64,000 bases of DNA from Bacillus licheniformis DSM 13 = ATCC 14580 (GCF_000011645.1 NC_006270.3:3618501-3682500); one strand, 5' to 3'. Positions 26,107 to 35,346 are shown, counted from the first letter of the stretch. Numbers and translations: made by a program. The notes: generated from the sequence alone by a model not told the origin.

Positions 26107-27270
26107 ATGAATATACGTTCTTTATTGGTTATGGTTTACTCGGCCGGTCTCGCTTTGACCGGTTTTATTTTCAGATTGGTAAAAGCGCGCGACAGAGCTG
26201 TATTGCTTGTTTCCTTTCCGGATAATGCGCGCGCGCTGCTTGATGAGTATGTCAGCAGCAGCCGGCCGTTTGAAATGGAAGTCCTCTATACAAGGCACGC
26301 CGTTTCCCTTGCAGATGAATATCCTTCCGTTCGATCGCAAGTGATCAACGAGAAAAATCCGATTCATCTCATAAAAGCCGTATACCGAATGTTCAGGTGT
26401 AAATTCGTGTTGACGGATAATTATTTTCTGCTGACAAGTGTTTTGAATAAACGCCCTCAGACGACATGCATTCAAATTTGGCATGCGTCCGGCGCTTTGA
26501 AGAAGTTCGGACTCGAAGATATCGGAAACCGCTATCGATCCGCCGGCGATATCAAACGGTTTAAAAAAGTGTATCGTTCATTTGATCATATCGTTGTCGG
26601 CTCGGAAAAAATGGCGGATATTTTCAAGCGGTCATTCGGCTTGGGAGATGACCGTTTTTTGCGGACGGGTGTTCCGTTAACTGATGAGTATTTTCATGCC
26701 GGAAGACAAACAGCGGAGCGTCCGGACCAAAAGGTTATTCTGTATGCGCCGACATACAGGGACTATTGTTTGACGTCCGTTCGTCTCCCTTTCTCTAAGG
26801 AGCAGCTCTCCGGGGAACTGCAGGGAGAATTTTTGCTGCTGGTCAAACTGCATCCGGCCGTGCGGGAACAGATTGCTTTTGAAGAGCACGAAGGGCTGAT
26901 CAAAGACGTATCAGACGTTCCGTTAAAGGATTTGCTGATGGAAAGCGACATCCTGATTTCCGACTACTCGTCGGTCGCCTTTGAGTACGCTTTGTTAAAT
27001 AAACCGATTTTGTTTTTCACGTATGATATGGCAGAGTATAATGAAAAACGCGGACTGATCGATGATTTTGAAGCAGTCATTCCCGGCAAAGCCTGCATGG
27101 ACAGCGAAATGCTGCTGAAAGAAATCAAAGAAATGTCCGATACAAAGGAAGAGATCAAGAAGTTTGCGGAAGAGTGGCATCAATATTCAACAGGTGATGC
27201 CAGCATGCGCCTGTTGAACTTTATGAGCGAGCATATGACGGCAAATGAAAAAAGACCGGCCGGTTCCTAA
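26107..27270 (+). CDS. tagB: Teichoic acid primase TagB
   Basis: 387 residues, CDP-glycerol glycerophosphotransferase family. It adds the first glycerol phosphate to the ManNAc-GlcNAc linkage unit. An N-terminal amphipathic or hydrophobic helix probably touches the membrane. Catalytic motifs are IWHASGALKKFG near residue 125, VTG-type GVPLTDEYF, LYAPTYRDY, LVKLHPAV and SDYSSVAFEYALLNKPILFF near 285. It lies 20 bases after tagA. The stop codon lies in the loop of the following terminator. B. subtilis has tagC next; it is absent here. Confidence 0.94.
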   Translation: MNIRSLLVMVYSAGLALTGFIFRLVKARDRAVLLVSFPDNARALLDEYVSSSRPFEMEVLYTRHAVSLADEYPSVRSQVINEKNPIHLIKAVYRMFRCKFVLTDNYFLLTSVLNKRPQTTCIQIWHASGALKKFGLEDIGNRYRSAGDIKRFKKVYRSFDHIVVGSEKMADIFKRSFGLGDDRFLRTGVPLTDEYFHAGRQTAERPDQKVILYAPTYRDYCLTSVRLPFSKEQLSGELQGEFLLLVKLHPAVREQIAFEEHEGLIKDVSDVPLKDLLMESDILISDYSSVAFEYALLNKPILFFTYDMAEYNEKRGLIDDFEAVIPGKACMDSEMLLKEIKEMSDTKEEIKKFAEEWHQYSTGDASMRLLNFMSEHMTANEKRPAGS

Positions 27271-27291
27271 TGGAACATGGCCGGTCTTTTT
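27248..27291. terminator. Bidirectional terminator tagB / lytD
   Basis: AAAGACCGGCC pairs with GGCCGGTCTTTT, with an inner GTTCC/GGAAC stem. The tagB stop codon (27268-27270) lies inside the hairpin. It also serves lytD, which ends at 27299 on the other strand. Confidence 0.85.
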
Positions 27292-27298
27292 ATGATGA

Positions 27299-29929
27299 TT
27301 ACCGATAAACCGGCACATCATAGTACAGCGTATATTGATCGAGCAATGTATACAGACTGTACATTCTCCCCACCTGCTTACAAGCCCATCCGACATCTGT
27401 CGCATATTGGTGAAGGGCATTCGGAGACCATCTCATTTTATAGAGGGTGTCCTGTTTGTAAGTCGGGTGGTGAATGTATTTTTCACCGATGAATTTGGCT
27501 CCGCCCATAATGGCGGCCTCAGGTGTGAACCACCCTTGTTCATAGGCGTATTTTGCGCCGTAGTAAAGCGGGTTGCTGTCGTAAGCCCCGACGCCGTACA
27601 TATTGTAAACCTTTTTGCCGTTGAACATCGTTCCTTTAGCCAACTCGGAAGTTCCGTTGCCCGTCTCAAGGAGCGAGTGTGAAATGAGGTACAGTTCATT
27701 GATGCTGTATGCTCTCGCCGCGTCGATGAACGCTTGCCCTTTGCCTGTCAAAACCCCTTTATTATAAAGGATTTTTGCATTGACCTCGGCAGCATTCAAT
27801 CCGGCCGTTTGCGACAGTTTTAAAAATTGGAAGTATGCCGAGCTGTCTTGTGTGAAATTTTCCGGATTGACATATTTCTCGACTTCATCCCTGCTGGCAT
27901 TTCGCCAATTCATTCTGATTTTTGCCCAGCCGTTTTCCTGGGAGATGATGTTGACTTTATCCCCTTTTTGCAGCTGTCCGATGATGTTGCCGCCTGTCAC
28001 AAGGGGGCTTGACCTGATATTCAGCAGATCAGCCGTGACGGTTTGGTTCGCCGTATTGATGTAGCTCAATGAAACATAAGCCGGCGCATCCGTTTGCGGG
28101 CTGACTTTCATCTGTTTATCGATCATCTGGCTGAGCGTGATTCCGTAGTCAGTCGTTGTGATTTGCGGGCCGTTTTTCACTTTGACGACATTCACCGGCC
28201 AGCCGTAATTCGTTTTGATCCGATTGGCGGCAGCATCCGCACGGTCTTTCCCTGTAAATTGTTCATTGATCGAGATATGAAACAGGCTGACCGTCTTTGT
28301 TTGGTAAGTTGCGCTGACATTGTTCTTCTTAAAGACATTCAAGCCCTTGTCGAGATCTGCTTTGCTTGTGATTCGACCTGTCGTCACCCGGTACTGCCTG
28401 TAGCCGTACTCACCCGTTTGTTCAATCTTGCCCGGTATATTCCGCTTGCTGAAAAATCCGAGCGCCTGCTGTAATTGTTCCGTGCCGATCAGAGCTTCCG
28501 AACTCAGTTTGTAGCGGCTGTAATATTGGCCGGTCTTCACGGCCTCTGCGTGAATGCCTGTTTCTTTAAAGAAATTGAGCGCCTGCGTCACTTTGTTCTG
28601 TTCGTATACGGATTCCGTTGTCAGCTGATAGTGGCTGTACACTTTTTTTCCTGTTGATCCGGCCGTTCCCGCCGCACCGTTTTTCTTAAAGAATTCAAGC
28701 CCTTTATTGATTCGCGCTTGAACGGCGGTTTCAGCAGACGCAATCCGGAAGCGGCTGACGGTCGTGCTGCCGGTGCTTTGCGCAGAAGCCTGAATATTTT
28801 TGTTTTTAAAAAACCGGATGCCATCGTTTGCTTTCTTTTGATCTGAAAGCGGGACGGAAACGATTCTGAAAGATGTCTGCTTTTTCCCCGCCTTTGCAGC
28901 AGTATAACGCCACGTTTTCTTTTTGAAAAAGGCGTCGATTTTTTTGAGGTTTTGACTGTCTACGCTTTTCATGCTTACGATCCAGAAGCGTGTACCTTTT
29001 ACCTTTTCCGTGCTTGAGGCGAGACCGGTTTTCTTTTTAATTTGTCCGGCGGCATTTTTCGCGCTCTTTTCGTCATTAAAATATCCCGATTTCACATTGT
29101 ATAGCTGTGCCGGCTGACCGGCGGCTTCATATGCCCCTTTGACTTTGAGCTCTTTTTCAAACTGCTTCAGCAGGTTTTTCGCGTTTGTTTCGCCTTGTAT
29201 CGAACTTGTCGCAATTTTATATTTAGGCTGTTGTTTCTTTACGGTCTCTATCGTTCCTTTAAGGGCCGTTTCTTTTTCAAACTGGACAAGCAGGCTTTTC
29301 GCTTTGCTCTCATCTGCGATTTCTGCAGAATAAAGCTTGACGATCGCTTGTCCCGCTCCGTATGGTGCATACGACGCTTTGAGGCCGGTCGCTTTTTGAA
29401 AACGATCGAGGATGGCTTTCGTGTTGTCTTCGCCTTCGATTCCTCCGGTGGCAACCTTCACGTATGCTTCCCTGTTCCCTGCAAGTGTATAGGTTGCTTT
29501 CAGACCGGTTTCTTTTTCAAATTGGAGCGCCCATTCCTTGGCTTTTTCTTCACCGGCAAATTCCTTTGATACCGCTTTGGAAAACGGTTCTTTTTTTCCA
29601 ATCGGACCATAGGACGCCTTCAAACCGGTTTCTTTTTCAAACTGCAAAAGCAGATTTTTTGCTCTGCTCTCCCCTTCGACACCTTCTGATGTCAAAACGT
29701 ATGTTGTGCCGTTTTTCCCTGAAGGTTTGACCTCGGCTTTCCATCCCGTGTCCTTTTTCAGTTGTTCGGCTGCTTTGAGCGCTTCGCTTTCGCTATTAAA
29801 CTCTTTTGCTGTTTCAATTTTGTAGACGGAAGTATCGGTATATGCTGCTAAAGCAGGAATTGCCGGGACTGCCGTATGTACGAGCAAAATGATTGCAGCA
29901 AAAATAACGGTTTTTCTAATGTTTTTCAC
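27299..29929 (-). CDS. lytD: Endo-beta-N-acetylglucosaminidase LytD
   Basis: 876 residues, a secreted autolysin that hydrolyses glycan strands next to N-acetylglucosamine. A signal peptide (about 1-28, AIPALAAYT) is followed by about 14 SPOR-like repeats over roughly residues 35-580, with cores such as AKNLLLQFEKETGLKASY. A short SH3b-like region follows (ADLLNIRSSPLVTGG near 640). The C-terminal glucosaminidase domain (about 700-876) has LISHSLLETGNGTSELAKG with the catalytic glutamate. The start is GTG at 29929 behind GAGGGGAG. The upstream SigD promoter fits its role in motile and vegetative growth. Size and place match B. subtilis LytD. Confidence 0.94.
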   Translation of the reverse strand: MKNIRKTVIFAAIILLVHTAVPAIPALAAYTDTSVYKIETAKEFNSESEALKAAEQLKKDTGWKAEVKPSGKNGTTYVLTSEGVEGESRAKNLLLQFEKETGLKASYGPIGKKEPFSKAVSKEFAGEEKAKEWALQFEKETGLKATYTLAGNREAYVKVATGGIEGEDNTKAILDRFQKATGLKASYAPYGAGQAIVKLYSAEIADESKAKSLLVQFEKETALKGTIETVKKQQPKYKIATSSIQGETNAKNLLKQFEKELKVKGAYEAAGQPAQLYNVKSGYFNDEKSAKNAAGQIKKKTGLASSTEKVKGTRFWIVSMKSVDSQNLKKIDAFFKKKTWRYTAAKAGKKQTSFRIVSVPLSDQKKANDGIRFFKNKNIQASAQSTGSTTVSRFRIASAETAVQARINKGLEFFKKNGAAGTAGSTGKKVYSHYQLTTESVYEQNKVTQALNFFKETGIHAEAVKTGQYYSRYKLSSEALIGTEQLQQALGFFSKRNIPGKIEQTGEYGYRQYRVTTGRITSKADLDKGLNVFKKNNVSATYQTKTVSLFHISINEQFTGKDRADAAANRIKTNYGWPVNVVKVKNGPQITTTDYGITLSQMIDKQMKVSPQTDAPAYVSLSYINTANQTVTADLLNIRSSPLVTGGNIIGQLQKGDKVNIISQENGWAKIRMNWRNASRDEVEKYVNPENFTQDSSAYFQFLKLSQTAGLNAAEVNAKILYNKGVLTGKGQAFIDAARAYSINELYLISHSLLETGNGTSELAKGTMFNGKKVYNMYGVGAYDSNPLYYGAKYAYEQGWFTPEAAIMGGAKFIGEKYIHHPTYKQDTLYKMRWSPNALHQYATDVGWACKQVGRMYSLYTLLDQYTLYYDVPVYR

Positions 29930-29985
29930 ATTCTTTACTCCCCTCGCCTATGAGCCTCCCAATTTCTAAAACTTGCTTTCTCTTT

Positions 29986-30012
29986 TTATCGGCGAGCCGG
30001 ATTATTTTTTTA
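29986..30012 (-). promoter_or_regulatory. SigD promoter of lytD
   Basis: On the minus strand TAAA (30009-30012), exactly 15 bases, GCCGATAA (29986-29993): one mismatch to the SigD consensus TAAA-N15-GCCGATAT. Confidence 0.8.
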
Positions 30013-30016
30013 CAAT

Positions 30017-30059
30017 AAAAAAGCTTAACGGCCTTTTTTTGCAGACCGTCAAGCTTTTT
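30017..30059 (-). terminator. Terminator of manA/pmi
   Basis: AAAAGCTTGACGG and CCGTTAAGCTTTTTT on the minus strand, at the end of the isomerase gene. It overlaps nothing but sits only a few bases from the lytD promoter. Confidence 0.8.
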
Positions 30060-31008
30060 ATATGTGTGACACGATTAGTTCACATGTTCCTTCTATTGTA
30101 AAGTCATTGGTTTCCGCCGGCAGGATAAAATTTGTCCCTTTGCTGATCGGAAATAATTCGCCGCCCTGAGTGAGCTTTCCTTCTCCTTCAATCACGCTGC
30201 ACAGGAGGAAAGGGGCATCCTGGGTCAGCTCAGCGGCACCGTCGATCTCCCATTTATATACGGAGAAATATTCGGCTTCAACAAATGTCTTAATGGTAAT
30301 GCCTTTTTGAGTTTCTGTCGATTCGTCAACATAGCTGTCTACATGCGGTACTGTTGTGACATTGATCGCCTGTGTCAGGTGAAGTTCGCGCTTTTCTCCG
30401 TTTTGATCGGTCCGGTCATAATCATATACCCTGTACGTCGTATCGGAGCTCTGCTGTGTCTCCAAAACGACCGTCCCCTCGCAAAGAGCGTGAATCGTGC
30501 CGCTTGGCACATAATAAAAATCGCCCGGTTTGATTTTGATCCGCCTTAACAGGTTGTCCCAATCACCGCTGTTGATCATGGTGACCAGTTCAGTCCGCGT
30601 TCTCGCCGTGTGGCCGTAAACGATCTCTGCTCCTTCTTTGCAATCGATGATATACCAGCATTCTGTCTTACCGAGTTCCCCGTTTTCGTGCTCTCCTGCA
30701 TAATAGTCATCCGGGTGGACTTGAACGGAAAGGTCTTGATTGGCATCAAGTATTTTCGTTAACAGCGGGAAACGGTCCCCCTCTGCACCTCCAAACAATT
30801 CACGGTGTTCGTCCCAAAGCTCGGCAAGCGTTTTTCCTTTGTAAGGACCTGAAGCAACGATGTTCGGACCGTTTGGATGGGCGGAAATGGCCCAGCATTC
30901 ACCTGTCAAATCGGAGGGAATGTCATAGCCGAATGACTCGCGCAAAGCCGTTCCCCCCCAGATTCTCTCTTTAAACTCAGGCTGCAGAAATATCGGTGAT
31001 TGAGTCAT
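30058..31008 (-). CDS. pmi: Mannose-6-phosphate isomerase, type I
   Basis: 316 residues, cupin-type zinc isomerase of mannose-6-phosphate and fructose-6-phosphate. Zinc-site motifs are VQVHPDDYYA (QVHP) and GKTECWYII (the K-E-W element) near residue 110-120, and PSGTIHALCEG near 170 supplies the late histidine. It is cytosolic. It has the same neighbour (lytD) as the B. subtilis pmi (yvyI) gene. It is monocistronic: a ribosome site GGGAGGAG precedes the ATG and a terminator follows. It could serve mannose use or provide mannose-6-phosphate for surface sugars. Confidence 0.94.
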   Translation of the reverse strand: MTQSPIFLQPEFKERIWGGTALRESFGYDIPSDLTGECWAISAHPNGPNIVASGPYKGKTLAELWDEHRELFGGAEGDRFPLLTKILDANQDLSVQVHPDDYYAGEHENGELGKTECWYIIDCKEGAEIVYGHTARTRTELVTMINSGDWDNLLRRIKIKPGDFYYVPSGTIHALCEGTVVLETQQSSDTTYRVYDYDRTDQNGEKRELHLTQAINVTTVPHVDSYVDESTETQKGITIKTFVEAEYFSVYKWEIDGAAELTQDAPFLLCSVIEGEGKLTQGGELFPISKGTNFILPAETNDFTIEGTCELIVSHI

Positions 31009-31146
31009 GTTGCCATCTCCTCCCTTAATTCACGATAGTCTTATGTAAATAAAACGCTTTCTTTTATTGATAGACATGTATGTTGAAATATAAACCTTTT
31101 CATATTCATTATGACGTTATCTCGATAGAAGCCAATGCCGGAAAGG

Positions 31147-31174
31147 AAAAACAGAAGCCCTCTTCAGGCTTCTG
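31147..31174 (-). terminator. Terminator of nrdDG
   Basis: CAGAAGCC and GGCTTCTG with a seven-base loop, followed on the minus strand by TTTTTCC. The nrdG stop codon lies inside the hairpin. Confidence 0.75.
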
Positions 31175-31628
31175 CTTGTGATGATGCAAACTCAATAATC
31201 CGCTGGTTTGAGCTTCCTCTGTAAAGAAGCGTCAAGTCCCTTTTTTTGAGTTCGAACGGGCCGTCTACCAGGACATCGCAATAGGCCAGCAAGGCGCTGT
31301 GCTTTTCATTCTTCAAGATTTGTTCGTACGTATAGCCGCTGTAAAGCCAGATGTCCTTTTCGGAATGCTGCTTAATTTTTTCTGACAGCTCGATCAGTTC
31401 GCCTGCATGCAAAAGCGGCTCCCCTCCTGAATAGGTGACGTTTGTAAGCGGGTTTTTCATAATTTCCTCGAATACTTCGTCTACACTCATATCAAATCCG
31501 TTATTGATATTCCAGCTTTGTTTATTATGGCAGCCTTCACACATATGCGGGCAGCCCGCTAAAAACACGACTGTTCTCAGTCCTTCTCCGTCTACGATGC
31601 TGTCATGGATAATATTCATCACTTTCAT
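31164..31628 (-). CDS. nrdG: Anaerobic ribonucleotide reductase activase NrdG
   Basis: 154 residues, radical SAM enzyme that forms the glycyl radical on NrdD. The iron-sulfur motif GCPHMCEGCHN gives CX3CX2C near residue 30; VTYSGGEPLL supplies the SAM-binding GGE element. I start it at the ATG at 31628, whose ATGA overlaps the nrdD stop codon, indicating translational coupling. The longer frame to 31676 lies inside nrdD and has no better site. It forms an operon with nrdD under NrdR-type boxes. Confidence 0.93.
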   Translation of the reverse strand: MKVMNIIHDSIVDGEGLRTVVFLAGCPHMCEGCHNKQSWNINNGFDMSVDEVFEEIMKNPLTNVTYSGGEPLLHAGELIELSEKIKQHSEKDIWLYSGYTYEQILKNEKHSALLAYCDVLVDGPFELKKRDLTLLYRGSSNQRIIEFASSQAEA

Positions 31629-33493
31629 AGATGCTTCACTCTGTCCTTTTCTTCTTGTCTTTTCGCCGAATTCCACTTTGACATATCTCCGACTAAATAT
31701 CCTGTAATCCGTCTGATTCGTTCGATCAAAGCCTCATCCCGGTTTTTGCACTGCGGGCATTCATTATCTATGATTCCGGTAAATCCGCACGCCTTGCAGT
31801 GGTCGACAGGATGGTTGATCGAGGCGTAGCCCATGCCTGACCGGCGCATGGCGGTCACAAGCATGTCCATCGCTTTAATGTTTTTTTTCGGGTCTCCGTC
31901 CAGCTCGATGTAGCTGATGTGCCCTCCATTGCACATTAAGTGGAACGGCGCTTCTTTTCTGATCTTTTCGACCGCAGTCAGCTTATAGTGAACAGGGATG
32001 TGAAACGAATTCGTATAGTACACCCGGTCTGTGACATTGCGGATCGAACCGAACTCCACTTTGTCTTTTTTGACAAATTTCCCTGAAAGCCCTTCTGCCG
32101 GCGTAGCGATCAAGGAAAAGTTCAATTTGTGTTTTTCTGTGGCTTCATCGGCCTTATCTCTCATCGACTGGACGATTTTTTTGCCGAGTTCAAACGACTC
32201 CTCGCTTTCTCCGTGATGTTTTCCGGTCAATGCAGTCAAAGCTTCAGCCAGCCCGATAAATCCGATGCTCAATGTTCCGTGCTTTAGCACATCCTCGAGC
32301 GTGTCCTCAGGTTCAAGCTTCTCGCTTTCATGCCAGATGCCTTGTGAATACAGGAATTTAAAGTCCTTTGCTCTTTTCTTGCATTGAAAGGCGTACCGTT
32401 CAAGCAGCTGTTGAATCGTTAAATCCATGTAGCGGTTTAACAAGGCAAAAAACTGTTCAACGTTTTCGCTGAGCAGCGCTATTTTCACAATGTTGATCGA
32501 GGTGAATGACAAATTCCCTCTGCCGACGCTGTTTTCTTTTCCATGAATATTGGACATGACGCGCGTTCTGCATCCCATATAAGCGATTTCGCTTTCCGGC
32601 GTTCCGTCATAAAAAGGTTTGTTCACGGGCGAGTCGATAAAGCTGAAGTTCGGAAACAGCCTTTCAGCGCTCGTTTCCAATGCAAGCCGGTACAAGTCAT
32701 AGTTAGGGTCTGTTTGATCAACGTTCACGCCTTCTTTCATTTTGAAGATCTGAATCGGAAAAATCGGCGTCTCACCTTTGCCGAGGCCTGCTTTTGTCGC
32801 CTTAAGAATATTTTTGATCAAAAGGCGGCCTTCCCTTGACGTATCCGTGCCGTAATTAATGGAAACAAACGGCACCTGTCCGCCGCCCCTCGAATGCATG
32901 CTGTTGGCGTTATGTATAAATGCTTCGCACGCTTGGTAAGTTGTGTTGTCCGTTTCTTCCCACGCTCTTTCCCTTATCTCTTCTTCTGTCAAAGTTGTCG
33001 GGTATTGTTTGATTTTCGCAAGATGCTTTTCGTACGTTTTGCGGACGTAAGGCGCCAGATCGTAATCGAACATTGGGAATGACTGGCCGCCATGCTGCAT
33101 ATTTTGATTCGATTGAAAAATGATAGATGCGAGTGACAATGCGCTCATAATGTCCTTCGGTTCCCTGAGGGAGCCGTGGCCAGTGTGGAATCCCTCCTTT
33201 AACAGCCGGACCAATGGTATCTGACAGCAAGTCGTTGTCCCGCTCGGCATATAGTCTAAATCGTGAGGGTATATAAAGTTGTCATCGACTGCTTTCTTGA
33301 TTTCCGGCGACATTAAGTAATGGAGCGCATAATGTCTGGAACTCTCGGATGCAAACCGGCTCATTTGCCCCATCGGGGAGCGGCCGTCTACGTTGGCATT
33401 TTCCTGCATAATATCGTGATTTCCATACCCGACGATATCATGAAATGTTTCTGTCAATTGCAATAATCCCTGTTCTTTAAAGCCTGTTGTCAT
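31625..33493 (-). CDS. nrdD: Anaerobic (class III) ribonucleoside-triphosphate reductase NrdD
   Basis: 622 residues. It reduces ribonucleoside triphosphates to deoxy forms without oxygen. It begins MTTGFKEQ at 33493 behind AGGAGAG; the frame extends to 33565 through the promoter region. Features include GRSPMGQMSRF near the N-terminus and the HSRGGGQVPFVSINYGTDTS active-site region near 230. A C-terminal zinc site is CKACGFTG with CPQC, and the glycyl-radical segment RRITGYLVGDMSKWN is followed by a KDRVKHL tail. It allows DNA precursor synthesis during anaerobic growth; B. subtilis 168 lacks it. Confidence 0.95.
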   Translation of the reverse strand: MTTGFKEQGLLQLTETFHDIVGYGNHDIMQENANVDGRSPMGQMSRFASESSRHYALHYLMSPEIKKAVDDNFIYPHDLDYMPSGTTTCCQIPLVRLLKEGFHTGHGSLREPKDIMSALSLASIIFQSNQNMQHGGQSFPMFDYDLAPYVRKTYEKHLAKIKQYPTTLTEEEIRERAWEETDNTTYQACEAFIHNANSMHSRGGGQVPFVSINYGTDTSREGRLLIKNILKATKAGLGKGETPIFPIQIFKMKEGVNVDQTDPNYDLYRLALETSAERLFPNFSFIDSPVNKPFYDGTPESEIAYMGCRTRVMSNIHGKENSVGRGNLSFTSINIVKIALLSENVEQFFALLNRYMDLTIQQLLERYAFQCKKRAKDFKFLYSQGIWHESEKLEPEDTLEDVLKHGTLSIGFIGLAEALTALTGKHHGESEESFELGKKIVQSMRDKADEATEKHKLNFSLIATPAEGLSGKFVKKDKVEFGSIRNVTDRVYYTNSFHIPVHYKLTAVEKIRKEAPFHLMCNGGHISYIELDGDPKKNIKAMDMLVTAMRRSGMGYASINHPVDHCKACGFTGIIDNECPQCKNRDEALIERIRRITGYLVGDMSKWNSAKRQEEKDRVKHL

Positions 33494-33511
33494 CCTAATC
33501 TCTCCTAAAAA

Positions 33512-33558
33512 GTAGCATATATAGTGTTTGTTCATCCAACAGACACTATATATTGATA
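33512..33558 (-). promoter_or_regulatory. Tandem NrdR boxes upstream of nrdD
   Basis: Two 16-base sites resembling the NrdR box ACACWATATATWGTGT begin at 33512 and 33543, exactly 31 bases apart (three helical turns), the arrangement known for NrdR operators. The right box matches at 14 of 16 positions in the forward direction, ACACTATATATTGATA; the left keeps ATATATAGTGT. They lie 19-65 bases before the nrdD start, so NrdR repression of nrdDG is likely. Confidence 0.8.
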
Positions 33559-33616
33559 TTAGCACAGATTATGTTCGTCAAATTTAGCAATTTGGTGACG
33601 TTTCAAAAACGGTCAT

Positions 33617-33649
33617 AAAAAAACGCCCCGGACAAATGTCCCGGTGCGC
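33617..33649 (-). terminator. Terminator of the kdg operon
   Basis: CGCACCGGGAC pairs with GTCCGGGGCG and is followed by seven T on the minus strand, just after kdgT. Confidence 0.85.
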
Positions 33650-33660
33650 CTGCGGCAACA

Positions 33661-34647
33661 TTACTTGTAATCAATCGTCATTTGTTTCGGAGATTTTCTT
33701 TGTTTCGTCCGTTTTTCGATCCAGACGGTTGCAAGCGGCGTCAGAAGCGAGGTGACAATGACGCTTGTCGCGATGATCGCGGTTGCTGAATCAGCTACCG
33801 GCGCAAACACGGGGTTTGCATCGGCAAGTGCATACGGGACGGCTACCGCAGCCCCGGCCGTTGATGACGCCGCTACTCCCGCGACACCGTCTCCTCTTGC
33901 GACAAAGCGGTCCAGCAAGTATAGAGATGCACCCGAGAGAATGACGACTGATACGCCGACAACAATGCCTAAAAGGCCGGATTGAATCAACATGTTAAAA
34001 TCAAGCGTGTTTCCAAGTGAAAATGCGAAGAACGGAATGATCGCCGGTACGACTTTTCCGAACAAATCGCGCAATTCAGGGTCAAGGTTACCGAGAATGC
34101 AGCCGAGTAAAAACGGGATGACGGTTGCAGCCAGCGTCTCCCAAGGAAATGCCGCAAGCCCTGTCACACCGAAAGTGACCATCGTCATAAACGGGCCTGA
34201 TTCCGTGCTGATAAAGGCAAAAGCACCGGCGTCTTCCTTTCTTCCCATGTGATTCATTAACGCCAAATACAGACCGCCGTTCGTTTCATTCATAACGGCT
34301 ACGATCGCCAGCACGGACAGTCCGGCAAAAAACCCGCTTTGAATGCCTTCGTCTGGAATGAACTGCGCTGCGATCAAACCCAATAATGCGGCAAAGCCGA
34401 CTTTGCCGATCAGAAGCGTCAGCCCCTTCCTCGCAATATATCCTGAAGAACGAAAATCTATTGTCGCGCCAACGCAAAAGATAAATACTCCTAAAATCGG
34501 CAGCGTTCCGGTAATCAGGGCGCCTGTAAATCCGCCGAAAAACTCTGCGGTTCCCGGTGCAAATGTATTCAGCGTTGCGCCCAGAAAGAGCGGAATGATC
34601 ATCATGCCGCCCGGCACACGTTCAATCGTTGCTTTAATTTTCATCAT
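33661..34647 (-). CDS. kdgT: 2-keto-3-deoxygluconate permease KdgT
   Basis: 328 residues with about ten membrane spans, KdgT family (proton-linked uptake of 2-keto-3-deoxygluconate, a pectin breakdown product). It starts MMKIKATIERVPGGMMIIPL, then LGATLNTFAPG, typical of the family. ESGPFMTMVTFGVTG and FFAFSLGNTLDF lie in the middle. It is last in kdgK-kdgA-kdgT and is followed by a terminator. The second ATG (34644) is equally possible. Confidence 0.94.
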   Translation of the reverse strand: MMKIKATIERVPGGMMIIPLFLGATLNTFAPGTAEFFGGFTGALITGTLPILGVFIFCVGATIDFRSSGYIARKGLTLLIGKVGFAALLGLIAAQFIPDEGIQSGFFAGLSVLAIVAVMNETNGGLYLALMNHMGRKEDAGAFAFISTESGPFMTMVTFGVTGLAAFPWETLAATVIPFLLGCILGNLDPELRDLFGKVVPAIIPFFAFSLGNTLDFNMLIQSGLLGIVVGVSVVILSGASLYLLDRFVARGDGVAGVAASSTAGAAVAVPYALADANPVFAPVADSATAIIATSVIVTSLLTPLATVWIEKRTKQRKSPKQMTIDYK

Positions 34648-34731
34648 TTTTTTCTCCCATTCTAGAAATTAATGAAAAAGCAAAGCTGTCGATCTTGCAA
34701 AACCTGAAGTCTTTACCACGCTGCGCACGCT

Positions 34732-35346
34732 TTATTTCTGCTGAGCCCGCCGCTGAAAGATGCGCTGGAGATCCGCTTCTGACACTTTGTTCAGCTGGCT
34801 TCCCACACCTACTGCCAATGCTCCGGCATCAAGCCACTTCTCCACATCGCCGGGATGGATTCCTCCGGTTGGTATGAACCGAACCTTCGGAAAAGGACCG
34901 GCGAGGTTCTTCATGTAAGGAATCCCGGATGTTCCCCCTGGAAACAGCTTAAGAACCCGAAAACCCTTTGAGACCGCTTCCATAATTTCGCTTGGCGTTA
35001 ATACGCCGGGAATAAAAAATGTATGCAATGATGCGGCCTCCTCAGCCAGTGATTCCGAAAAACCCGGGCTGACGATAAATTTTGACCCCGCTGCCGCGGC
35101 TTCCCTCGCCTGTTCGCTTTCAACCACCGTTCCCGCTCCGACAAGAAGACCGTCTTTTCCCGCAAATTTTTCAATCAGCTCAGACGCTCCCGGCGTCGTA
35201 TATGTGATTTCAATCGCAGTAATCCCTTTGTCGATCAGTCTGTGAATGGTCTCCTCAGCAGCCTCCTTACCGTCTGCGCGGACGACTGCGATCAGCCCGG
35301 CCTCGCCCAGCTGCTCTTGCACTTTTCCGATCATAGACATTTCCAT
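34732..35346 (-). CDS. kdgA: KDPG aldolase KdgA
   Basis: 204 residues, class I aldolase splitting 2-keto-3-deoxy-6-phosphogluconate into pyruvate and glyceraldehyde-3-phosphate. Motifs are [14 protein letters not shown] with the catalytic glutamate, [42 protein letters not shown] and [10 protein letters not shown] with the Schiff-base lysine; [10 protein letters not shown] binds phosphate. I choose the ATG at 35346, nine bases after AGGAGG; the frame's TTG at 35355 overlaps the kdgK stop but touches the ribosome site. It is cytosolic and in the kdg operon. Confidence 0.95.
   Translation of the reverse strand: MEMSMIGKVQEQLGEAGLIAVVRADGKEAAEETIHRLIDKGITAIEITYTTPGASELIEKFAGKDGLLVGAGTVVESEQAREAAAAGSKFIVSPGFSESLAEEAASLHTFFIPGVLTPSEIMEAVSKGFRVLKLFPGGTSGIPYMKNLAGPFPKVRFIPTGGIHPGDVEKWLDAGALAVGVGSQLNKVSEADLQRIFQRRAQQK

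Noticed and set aside
27299..29929. Regularly spaced DNA similarity that could suggest a repeat array such as CRISPR
   Set aside because: It comes from the protein repeats of LytD in an intact reading frame; spacing and sequence are not those of CRISPR.
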